34,903 nucleotides of DNA from a virus, in the IMG/VR virus record IMGVR_UViG_3300027759_000240, positions 1-34,903 of that record, one strand, 5' to 3'. The translations under genes and the position numbers were made by a program. Shown piece by piece: positions 30,139-34,903 of this stretch. Each line of letters starts with the position of its first letter. Within the stretch, counting starts at the first letter, position 1. The notes below the pieces were generated by a model that was not told the DNA's origin, ran no database searches, and saw only the letters and a list, made by a program, of their open reading frames with translations.

Positions 30139-30331
30139 CGGTATTCTCCTGTGCTAACTTTTGAAAAAGATTGTTGTGTTCAGTAACAATAGTTTGGTAA
30201 CTATTAGCCACCTTTAGTTTTCTTTCCAACCGAGAGATTTCTGCATAGGCTTCCGATAGAGTCTGAATGACATCCTCGGGAAGATCAGTTCTCTTAGATT
30301 CATAACGAAGATGTAGTGCAATATCTTTCAT
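30131..30331 (-). CDS. Small helical early protein
   Basis: 66 residues, helical with likely coiled coil (EAYAEISRLERKLKVANSYQ). An AAGGA ribosome site lies close upstream. It overlaps the phosphoesterase gene by 4 bases and the next gene by 8 bases (ATGAGTGA). No family is recognised. Confidence 0.55.
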   Translation of the reverse strand: MKDIALHLRYESKRTDLPEDVIQTLSEAYAEISRLERKLKVANSYQTIVTEHNNLFQKLAQENTDE

Positions 30332-30876
30332 AGGACTTCCTTGTGAAGTGCAGTCACACGGTTTCGAATCTCATCGATACTTATAGGAGTATACCCTATT
30401 CTCTCCACACAGCAAGAGAAATATCTCAGATCTGTCACACCTTCTGAAAGCATAACTTCTTCAGCATGAAGGTGTGCATGAATATTTAACCAAGAAGTAT
30501 TTCTCTTGGTTCTCCACAGAGACATGGGGTGAAGAGGAATGTGTGAAAGAATTTCATTGTCTAACTTGTGATACGCACGAACATCTCTAAAGTACTTCGC
30601 ATACTTTGAGAGTTCGAGAGTATCATGGTTGCCCTTAATTAAAACTTTTGACCCATTAAGGGCTTCAAGAATTTTTAAATCTTTTGGGTTGAATGCAACA
30701 TCACCCATGACATACACCTTGTCACCCTTGGAAACAGTCCGATTCCAATTCTCTCTGATAACAGTATCACCTTCTTCGGCTGATGCATATGGACGAACCT
30801 TCTCGCCATTTGCACGAGTGAAGCGATACATCGCTTCGTGTCCGAAGTGTGGGCAACCAATGAAGTATGTACTCAT
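30328..30876 (-). CDS. Calcineurin-like metallophosphoesterase
   Basis: 182 residues with the ordered motifs of the family: GCPHFGH (H10, H13), GDVAFNP (D59), KGNHD (N83, H84), SHIPLHP (H112) and NIHAHLH (H133, H135). These residues bind two metals for phosphoester hydrolysis. The first motif is normally DxH; here the Asp position is Cys (C8), which I recall also in other phage members. The substrate may be a nucleotide, RNA end or nucleic acid. An AAGGA ribosome site is present, and its start overlaps the stop of the small membrane protein (ATGA). Confidence 0.82.
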   Translation of the reverse strand: MSTYFIGCPHFGHEAMYRFTRANGEKVRPYASAEEGDTVIRENWNRTVSKGDKVYVMGDVAFNPKDLKILEALNGSKVLIKGNHDTLELSKYAKYFRDVRAYHKLDNEILSHIPLHPMSLWRTKRNTSWLNIHAHLHAEEVMLSEGVTDLRYFSCCVERIGYTPISIDEIRNRVTALHKEVL

Positions 30877-30995
30877 GCGTTTCCTTGAAAGGCGCGAATA
30901 GCAATAGACAAAACAATGGCAACGACAATAGACAGTAATGCAAGCCCAATCACAAGTGCAGCCATGACAGAAATAAAATGTACAAAATCAGTCAT
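30873..30995 (-). CDS. Small single-span membrane protein
   Basis: 40 residues. MTDFVHFISVM is followed by a long hydrophobic stretch (AALVIGLALLSIVVAIVLSI, 12-31) and a short basic tail with Arg. It has AGGA five bases before the ATG and overlaps both neighbours (TAATG with the upstream gene, ATGA with the phosphoesterase). It could act at the inner membrane. Holin-like function is possible but not shown. Confidence 0.6.
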   Translation of the reverse strand: MTDFVHFISVMAALVIGLALLSIVVAIVLSIAIRAFQGNA

Positions 30996-31228
30996 TAGAA
31001 TCCTAATTTATCATCTTGAATTATTTGTTCAACTTGATCGTCAACAATAGAAAAAAGATTCATCGCTCGGTCTGCAAAACCAACACGAACTTCTCGACTG
31101 AGTGATATTTCTTCTTCTGTTTCAGGATTGTCAATAGCATCTACGTAACGATCAAGTATACCATCTAATAACTGATGAAGATCACATATATGAGATTTAT
31201 TAAATGGTATATTATAAATTTTTTCCAT
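30995..31228 (-). CDS. Hypothetical acidic early protein
   Basis: 77 residues from the ATG at 31228 (MEKIYNIPFNKSHICDLHQL); a TTG at 31243 is possible but overlaps the upstream gene. Acidic and helical (LDRYVDAIDNPETEEEISLS, FADRAMNLFSIVDDQVEQII). GGAAAG lies upstream. No family is recognised. It lies between the two small membrane proteins in the early operon. Confidence 0.55.
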   Translation of the reverse strand: MEKIYNIPFNKSHICDLHQLLDGILDRYVDAIDNPETEEEISLSREVRVGFADRAMNLFSIVDDQVEQIIQDDKLGF

Positions 31229-31232
31229 TATC

Positions 31233-31421
31233 TTACTTTCCAACAGTAATGGTAATCTTCTGACAGAGTTGCATACTCATGAGAAACAATGTACTGGCAG
31301 CAAACGTGAGCATGGCTAAAATAGCCAAGTCAAGCAGTACAGAGAATGCACCCGGTGGGGGCATTAGAGAAAGAATGTAACGCTTAGGGGCAGGCTTTGT
31401 GATTTTCTTTTTAGTAGTCAA
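31233..31421 (-). CDS. Small membrane protein with TTG start
   Basis: 62 residues. I choose a TTG start at 31421 because a strong AGAAGGA site (AAGGA at 31428-31432) lies 6 bases before it and the overlap with the upstream gene becomes 11 bases, in keeping with the operon; an ATG at 31454 has no ribosome site. A basic N-terminus (TTKKKITKPAPKRY) precedes a hydrophobic span (FSVLLDLAILAMLTFAASTL), giving an N-in single-span or hairpin membrane protein. The function is unknown. Confidence 0.55.
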   Translation of the reverse strand: MTTKKKITKPAPKRYILSLMPPPGAFSVLLDLAILAMLTFAASTLFLMSMQLCQKITITVGK

Positions 31422-31674
31422 TTTTATTCCTTCTGATTTTTTGAATTCTTCCATAACGACGACGAGCACAGGCAACGATTTTCTTGTACTCTAGAGCAGT
31501 ACATTCAAAGCCAAGATCAAAACTATTCTTACCCATCATCATACCCGAACCCATAAATTGCTTTGGGTAACGATTCTCTAATCCTCGAGAAATTTGAAAA
31601 TAATTTCCACGATTGTAGACGAATGAGTAGTAATACTTCTTGGCTTTAATCTTTTTAAGTGTTTTAGTAATCAT
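31411..31674 (-). CDS. Hypothetical basic early protein
   Basis: 87 residues from the ATG at 31674 (MITKTLKKIKAKKYYYSF); an upstream TTG would overlap the previous gene. Basic and Tyr-rich with NRGNYFQISRGLENRYPKQF and a C-terminal ARRRYGRIQKIRRNKIDY. The charge suggests nucleic-acid binding. No family is recognised. Confidence 0.55.
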   Translation of the reverse strand: MITKTLKKIKAKKYYYSFVYNRGNYFQISRGLENRYPKQFMGSGMMMGKNSFDLGFECTALEYKKIVACARRRYGRIQKIRRNKIDY

Positions 31675-31676
31675 TT

Positions 31677-31913
31677 TTAGTTCCAATTCTTGTTGATAAG
31701 AGTATAGTGTCCGTCATTACGAATGAACTTAAGAATATCATCGGCAAACTTCTTGTTACCATCAAAAAGAATGGTAAAGGAATCTTCAAGCCTAATGTAG
31801 TTGTATTCAAACTCAGGATTCACCTTATACATCCATTCAATGAACATGTATTCATTGCCGCTAAAGGTGGCATGGTTACTCCCAATCTTTGATGTCTTGA
31901 TTGTCGTGTTCAT
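31677..31913 (-). CDS. Hypothetical first gene of the early operon
   Basis: 78 residues: MNTTIKTSKIGSNHATFSGN, EYMFIEWMYKVNPEFEYNYI, a strand DSFTILFDGN and a helical C-terminus. No family is recognised. A TTGACA/TATCAT promoter ends 6 bases before the ATG, so it should be translated from a leaderless message, while most later genes of the operon have Shine-Dalgarno sites. Confidence 0.55.
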   Translation of the reverse strand: MNTTIKTSKIGSNHATFSGNEYMFIEWMYKVNPEFEYNYIRLEDSFTILFDGNKKFADDILKFIRNDGHYTLINKNWN

Positions 31914-31919
31914 ACCAAT

Positions 31920-31947
31920 ATGATACCGTATCTATAGTGAATGTCAA
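31920..31947 (-). promoter_or_regulatory. Sigma70-like early promoter, minus strand
   Basis: Minus-strand TTGACA (31947-31942), 16-base spacer, TATCAT (31925-31920), 6 bases before the ATG at 31913. The -35 overlaps the TGA stop of the PEP-CTERM-like gene. It drives the operon down to the co-chaperonin. Confidence 0.7.
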
Positions 31948-32435
31948 ACAACTCGTTTACGTTTTAATGAAATAAGTGTAGCCATTCCTAACATCAACCC
32001 CATGCCCGGAGAAGGAACGGGCGTAGGTGTAGCACCACCTGATTCTGTCATTTGCAATGCACCCATTGAGATACTCTCGATTCGATCATACATGATTGGA
32101 ATAGCAAACTGCTGATCAACCATTTGAATGGTTTTGACCAACACTCCACCATTGTAAATTTTATAGATCCATAGACCATCAGCCGTTCCCATGAACAAAT
32201 TTGATGAAAAACTTGTAACGGCAACCGTAGGAGGCTCAATGGCTTCAGCCCAAGGTTCCATCATGGTATACGCAGAATCAAACGTAAGTCTGTTCGTATA
32301 TGAAACTTCCACATACATGGAACCCTGATATACAGAATCATGAAACATCTGACCAGCAGAGTAGAGTCTAGAAATCATAGAGTTAGTATACACCAAGATC
32401 ACCAACAGTAAAGTATTACTCTGTAGGTTCTTCAT
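31944..32435 (-). CDS. Secreted protein with PEP-CTERM-like sorting tail
   Basis: 163 residues from the ATG at 32435 (alternatives at 32453 and 32468). The N-terminus MKNLQSNTLLLVILVYTNSM looks like a signal peptide. The body is beta-rich (YVEVSYTNRLTFDSAYTMME, TSFSSNLFMGTADGLWIYKI). The C-terminus has PVPSPG (139-144), a hydrophobic span (MGLMLGMATLISL) and KRKR, the three-part layout of PEP-CTERM signals processed by exosortase, with PSP in place of PEP. It overlaps the endonuclease VII-like gene by 20 bases. Such surface proteins are bacterial; in a phage it may alter the host envelope. The start is uncertain. Confidence 0.6.
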   Translation of the reverse strand: MKNLQSNTLLLVILVYTNSMISRLYSAGQMFHDSVYQGSMYVEVSYTNRLTFDSAYTMMEPWAEAIEPPTVAVTSFSSNLFMGTADGLWIYKIYNGGVLVKTIQMVDQQFAIPIMYDRIESISMGALQMTESGGATPTPVPSPGMGLMLGMATLISLKRKRVV

Positions 32436-32874
32436 CAAACAAAGAAGTGCCATAAATTCTAGAAGCACTTTTTTTCAAATATTCGACCGCTCTCATTAGA
32501 GACTCAATGGTATCTCCCAATCTTCCCAAACCTAGATTGCACTTTGCACATATCCAACCACGAAACTTTCCAGTCTCATAGTCATGGTCTAATACCAATG
32601 GAGAATCTGAAACTTTGCCACAACATTCACAGGCTTGTGGTCTTGGGGGAGCGGTCTTATGAAGATTTTTAGTAATTTTATTAATTCGGTAATTACAGAT
32701 TTTGCATTTTAAAGAATGACCATCACGATCTTTATAAAAATCTTGCAATGGTTTTCTAGTGTGGCACTTGCTGCATACTCTGTATATTACATTTGGGTTT
32801 TGGGTATCATTATCATCAAATGGCAAAGCAACAGTCGGGCTTTGTTTATTTGTATAGTAATATGGATTTGGCAT
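32416..32874 (-). CDS. Endonuclease VII-like HNH nuclease
   Basis: 152 residues. CSKCHTRKPLQDFYKDRDGH with C34/C37 and C57/C60 forms an N-terminal zinc finger. CECCGK (C82/C85), LVLDHDYETGKFRGWICAKC (D96, H97, D98; C109/C112) and NLGLGRLGDTIESLMRAVEY match the recombination endonuclease VII family (T4 gp49), which cuts branched DNA. The start at 32874 is chosen because the sigma70-like -10 ends 6 bases before it; a GTG at 32892 lies inside the promoter. Together with the RuvC-like enzyme it gives the phage two different junction nucleases. Confidence 0.82.
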   Translation of the reverse strand: MPNPYYYTNKQSPTVALPFDDNDTQNPNVIYRVCSKCHTRKPLQDFYKDRDGHSLKCKICNYRINKITKNLHKTAPPRPQACECCGKVSDSPLVLDHDYETGKFRGWICAKCNLGLGRLGDTIESLMRAVEYLKKSASRIYGTSLFDEEPTE

Positions 32875-32880
32875 TAATGG

Positions 32881-32908
32881 AGTATAACACACTCAAGATG
32901 TGTGTCAA
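32881..32908 (-). promoter_or_regulatory. Sigma70-like early promoter, minus strand
   Basis: Minus-strand TTGACA (32908-32903), 16-base spacer, TATACT (32886-32881), 6 bases before the ATG at 32874. Same geometry as at 13886 and 31920. Confidence 0.8.
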
Positions 32909-32911
32909 TTA

Positions 32912-32954
32912 AATCAATAAATATTATACCATGAAGAAATTTAAAGAATTTTTA
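32912..32954 (+). repeat. 43-bp promoter-plus-start cassette, copy 1
   Basis: Identical over 43 bp to 33860-33902. It spans the late box, the ATG and the first eight codons (MKKFKEFL), then diverges sharply. The 23-bp coding part recurs exactly at 34412 and 34816. Confidence 0.92.
32916..32923 (+). promoter_or_regulatory. Late promoter box AATAAATA
   Basis: Ends 7 bases before the ATG at 32931 and lies 7 bases from the -35 of the divergent early promoter. Confidence 0.65.
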
Positions 32955-33335
32955 GCAGAATCAAATGATCTCTACGAAGAGAAAGATGCCTGTTACAAAC
33001 AAGCCATGAACTCATATGGTAAGTGGTCAGCAAGAGCAGCCCAAGCAACCGCCAAATGCCGCAAAGGCAAGGGTGATGTCAAGAAGTCAAAAGAGGGAGC
33101 CAATCTGAAACGCTGGGAGGCAGAAGATTGGAAAGATACCAAGACTGGCAAAGATTGTGGTGCAGGTGGTAAGAATGAGTATTGCAGACCCAGCAAGAGA
33201 GTCAGTAAGAAAACCCCAAAGACATCATCAGAGATGTCATCAAAGGAACTCAAGAGTAAGAAGGCAGAGAAGTCACGAGTAGGTATGCATGGGGCATCAG
33301 GAAATAAGGTTTCCTCTACCAAGAGAAATACATAA
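32931..33335 (+). CDS. DUF5872-like protein with capsid-targeting N-terminus
   Basis: 134 residues. MKKFKEFLAE (1-10) followed by Ser matches the T4 targeting peptide MKTYQEFIAE, with LAE as cleavage site. The remainder is very basic with Cys motifs: ACYKQAMNSYGKWSARAAQA, KCRKGKG, then WKDTKTGKDCGAGGKNEYCR and PSKRVSKKTPKT. This agrees with what I recall as DUF5872, found in phages and giant viruses, function unknown. The body is clearly richer in G+C than its neighbours, which hints at separate origin of the cargo part. Likely packaged with DNA. Confidence 0.75.
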   Translation: MKKFKEFLAESNDLYEEKDACYKQAMNSYGKWSARAAQATAKCRKGKGDVKKSKEGANLKRWEAEDWKDTKTGKDCGAGGKNEYCRPSKRVSKKTPKTSSEMSSKELKSKKAEKSRVGMHGASGNKVSSTKRNT

Positions 33336-33339
33336 AATT

Positions 33340-33825
33340 TTAATTAAATTTAATAGTCTTACATTCCCACCAAAAGTGAACTATTGAACTACTTCCGTCA
33401 AAGATAAGTGGACAATGAGTAGGCTTAAACCGAGACTCACTTGAACAGGCAAGACAGACAAAAATTATATTTTCTGACGAATACCCATAATTTAATAATT
33501 TTTGTTGTACACGAGTGAAGTTACCCCCACTCAAACAACCGCTATCCAATACGATTAACTTGTCGTAGGGATCAAGTTGATTCGGGTGAATAAACACCTC
33601 AAACTCATTTTTATATGGAATATTGACAGGTTCAATAGACATAGGCTCACCCTCAATACTGAGACGGTGAGAGAGTATCTGAGCAAATAACCCACTATAC
33701 TCATAACTGAGTTGTAGAATAGCAATCTTAGAAGTATTCAACCATAATGAATCTCGAATAGACGAGGCAACATTATCAATTAACTTCAATTCCCATGCCG
33801 AATCAATATAAAGTGAATTCATCAT
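33340..33825 (-). CDS. Phosphoribosyltransferase-fold-like protein
   Basis: 161 residues from MMNSLYID. DKLIVLDSGCLSGGNFTRVQ (about 88-107) has the shape of a PRPP-binding loop (strand, D94-S95-G96, then SGG), followed by a helix and a strand NIIFVCLACSS as in type I phosphoribosyltransferases. The early part (IAILQLSYEYSGLFAQILSH) fits the fold's first strand and helix. Residues for a specific base were not recognised. A sigma70-like promoter ends 4 bases before the first ATG of the ATGATG pair. A nucleotide-salvage or regulatory role is possible; confidence is moderate. Confidence 0.55.
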   Translation of the reverse strand: MMNSLYIDSAWELKLIDNVASSIRDSLWLNTSKIAILQLSYEYSGLFAQILSHRLSIEGEPMSIEPVNIPYKNEFEVFIHPNQLDPYDKLIVLDSGCLSGGNFTRVQQKLLNYGYSSENIIFVCLACSSESRFKPTHCPLIFDGSSSIVHFWWECKTIKFN

Positions 33826-33829
33826 AGTA

Positions 33830-33857
33830 ATTATAGAATATAGTACCAAGAAGTCAA
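33830..33857 (-). promoter_or_regulatory. Sigma70-like early promoter, minus strand
   Basis: Minus-strand TTGACT (33857-33852), 16-base spacer, TATAAT (33835-33830), 4 or 7 bases before the ATGATG start at 33825/33822. Confidence 0.8.
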
Positions 33858-33859
33858 AC

Positions 33860-33902
33860 AATCAATAAATATTATACCATGAAGAAATTTAAAGAATTTT
33901 TA
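33860..33902 (+). repeat. 43-bp promoter-plus-start cassette, copy 2
   Basis: Identical to 32912-32954 over the late box, spacer, ATG and eight codons. It precedes the methyltransferase gene. Confidence 0.92.
33864..33871 (+). promoter_or_regulatory. Late promoter box AATAAATA
   Basis: Ends 7 bases before the ATG at 33879; lies 6 bases from the -35 of the divergent early promoter. Confidence 0.65.
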
Positions 33903-34415
33903 TTAGAAGACCAGAATATTACTTCTGCGGCAACTTCAAGACCTCAAGTAGCCCAAGCCTTCAAAACAGTAGAGAAACTTCATGGTTGGCAAAAAGGTAC
34001 TACTCATATTGACATTGGTGGTGGTAAACATGATATGGGAACAGACTTCTTGGGAGATCGTCAGGTACGTGCTTATGTTTATGATCCATACAATCGACCA
34101 GCCGACCACAATGAAAGAGTATTACAAACAGCCGGATCAGGGCAGGCAGATACCGCATCACTCTTCAATGTACTGAATGTCATACAGGATGAGACAGATC
34201 ATCATACAGTACTTCAACAAGCCCACGATGCCCTGAAACCGGGTGGAAGAGTCTATGTTGATGTTTATGAAGGAGATAGGTCAGGAGCAGGAAAGCAGAC
34301 TGGAAAAGACTCATGGCAACGAAATCAAAGATTAAGAGATTATTTAAAGACAGTACAAGTAACATTTCCTGATGCAAAATTGGAAAAGGGAATTATACAT
34401 GGAACAAAACAATGA
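33879..34415 (+). CDS. SAM-dependent methyltransferase with capsid-targeting N-terminus
   Basis: 178 residues. MKKFKEFLLE (1-10) is the tagged N-terminus with LLE as cleavage site. The rest is a class I methyltransferase fold: HIDIGGGKHDMG (motif I, D45 and G47-G49), YVYDPYNRP (acidic D69 at the end of strand 2), ADTASLFNVLNVIQDE (motif IV region) and ALKPGGRVYVDVYEG (119-131). The C-terminal substrate part is short. The substrate is unknown; DNA, protein or a small molecule are possible. If packaged, it would act in the host right after injection. It overlaps the next gene by ATGA. Confidence 0.8.
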   Translation: MKKFKEFLLEDQNITSAATSRPQVAQAFKTVEKLHGWQKGTTHIDIGGGKHDMGTDFLGDRQVRAYVYDPYNRPADHNERVLQTAGSGQADTASLFNVLNVIQDETDHHTVLQQAHDALKPGGRVYVDVYEGDRSGAGKQTGKDSWQRNQRLRDYLKTVQVTFPDAKLEKGIIHGTKQ

Positions 34416-34819
34416 AGAAATTTAAAGAATTTTTGTTAGAAGTAGAAGATTGGAAAGATCAAGTAGCCACCAATGATGAGACTGGTAAGAGATACCGAGT
34501 CAAGGATATCTACGATTTTGCCAAATCAAAGAAAGAATTTTTAATAAAAGATTTGCCCATTAAAGATACAGACGCATTAAAATGGTGGGATAAGCAATAC
34601 GATATGGATAACAAAGATCATGTTGAAAGAATGAAACAGGCTGATACTGGTGTACCTGTATTGGGAATAAGACAAGAGGATGGTACAATTTCAATATCAG
34701 ATGGGCTAAACAGAATCAAGAAGGCATTTACAATAGAAAAGAAGAAGACCATACCAGCATATGTGATAGACAAGAAGGATATGGATAATATACCTTCAAT
34801 AAAAGATGATACAAAATGA
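34412..34819 (+). CDS. ParB/sulfiredoxin-fold-like protein with capsid-targeting N-terminus
   Basis: 135 residues. MKKFKEFLLE (1-10) is the tagged N-terminus. VPVLGIRQEDGTISISDGLN (81-100), R101 and TIPAYVID (113-120) follow the ParB N-terminal/sulfiredoxin pattern (strand, DGxxR, then a strand IPxxVI), a fold that binds or hydrolyses nucleotides. The segment 11-75 is charged and unrecognised. It overlaps the genes on both sides by ATGA, so at least three tagged proteins are translated from one message. The fold call is moderate; the activity is unknown. Confidence 0.65.
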   Translation: MKKFKEFLLEVEDWKDQVATNDETGKRYRVKDIYDFAKSKKEFLIKDLPIKDTDALKWWDKQYDMDNKDHVERMKQADTGVPVLGIRQEDGTISISDGLNRIKKAFTIEKKKTIPAYVIDKKDMDNIPSIKDDTK

Positions 34820-34903
34820 AGAAATTTAAAGAATTTTTAAAAGAAGAGTATGAGGTTTACCTTGATATGCCTCATACAAAGAAGTATAAAGCAAATGTAA
34901 TCA
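34816..34903 (+). CDS. Further capsid-targeted protein, 3' end missing
   Basis: 29 residues visible before the right edge: MKKFKEFLKE (1-10) followed by Glu, then EYEVYLDMPHTKKYKANVI. The first 23 bases are identical to the starts at 32931, 33879 and 34412. The start overlaps the preceding stop (ATGA). The cargo domain lies mostly outside the window and cannot be named. Confidence 0.75.
   Translation, partial: MKKFKEFLKEEYEVYLDMPHTKKYKANVI

Noticed and set aside
29914-30186. Plus-strand open frame of 90 codons
   Set aside because: Runs antisense through the minus-strand early operon with matching overlapping genes and ribosome sites on the other strand.
30873-30995. Holin call for the 40-residue membrane protein
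   Set aside because: One membrane span alone is not enough; no endolysin or spanin lies nearby and the operon looks early.
32912-34838. CRISPR-like repeat array
   Set aside because: The repeats are start-of-gene cassettes 400-950 bp apart with coding regions between, not a repeat-spacer array.
1-34903. Cyanophage assignment
   Set aside because: The style is T4-like marine, but no photosynthesis or cyanobacterial metabolic gene is present, so the host is left open.

Overview
The window is part of the genome of a large, AT-rich, T4-like tailed phage (myovirus type), probably from an aquatic setting. This rests on gene content: a RuvC-like resolvase, a T4 endonuclease VII-like nuclease, an MGME1-like PD-(D/E)XK exonuclease, a gp31/GroES-like co-chaperonin, very large tail-fibre-like proteins, two phage tRNAs, and many T4-type late promoter boxes (TATAAATA, CTAAATA or AATAAATA) just in front of start codons. 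No photosynthesis gene, integrase, transposase or CRISPR array is visible. The host cannot be fixed. One protein with a PEP-CTERM-like tail points weakly to a Gram-negative host with an exosortase system.

Layout. 1-1.9 kb: a trypsin-like protease (5' end cut), the RuvC-like nuclease, and a convergent HNH nuclease/FmdB zinc-ribbon pair. 1.95-5.5 kb: three low-complexity, probably virion-internal proteins. 5.6-12.1 kb: the exonuclease, a NUMOD-type DNA-binding protein, a 790-residue protein ending in an HNH-like domain, and further conserved late genes, closed by a bidirectional terminator. 12.1-13.9 kb: a minus-strand operon of small genes with tRNA-Tyr and an RMF-like protein, driven by a sigma70-like promoter. 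13.9-16 kb: small genes on both strands with late boxes. 16-25.8 kb: two giant fibre/adhesin genes; the first is an internal tandem duplication, and a carbohydrate-binding-type domain appears to be split across the gene boundary. 25.8-28.6 kb: late cargo-type genes. 28.6-31.9 kb: a minus-strand operon (co-chaperonin, metallophosphoesterase, two small membrane proteins, tRNA-Glu, unknowns). 31.9-34.9 kb: alternating early (minus) and late (plus) genes.

The most striking system is a set of late genes whose products begin with almost the same ten residues (MKKFKEFLxE and variants). This matches the capsid-targeting sequence of T4 internal proteins (MKTYQEFIAE in IPI/IPIII), which directs proteins into the prohead and is cut after the Glu by the prohead protease. 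Here it sits on a DUF6321-like protein, an unknown 162-residue protein, a DUF5872-like protein, a methyltransferase, a ParB/sulfiredoxin-fold-like protein and a gene running off the right edge; a nucleotidyltransferase carries an internal copy. The promoter plus first codons are repeated almost exactly at DNA level, so the cargo looks exchangeable. I infer an arsenal of proteins packaged in the head and injected with the DNA.

A second theme is transcript architecture. Both promoter types lie so close to the first ATG (often 5-7 bases after the -10 or late box) that the mRNAs should be leaderless, while many downstream operon genes have normal Shine-Dalgarno sites. At four places an early minus-strand promoter and a late plus-strand promoter lie back to back or overlap.
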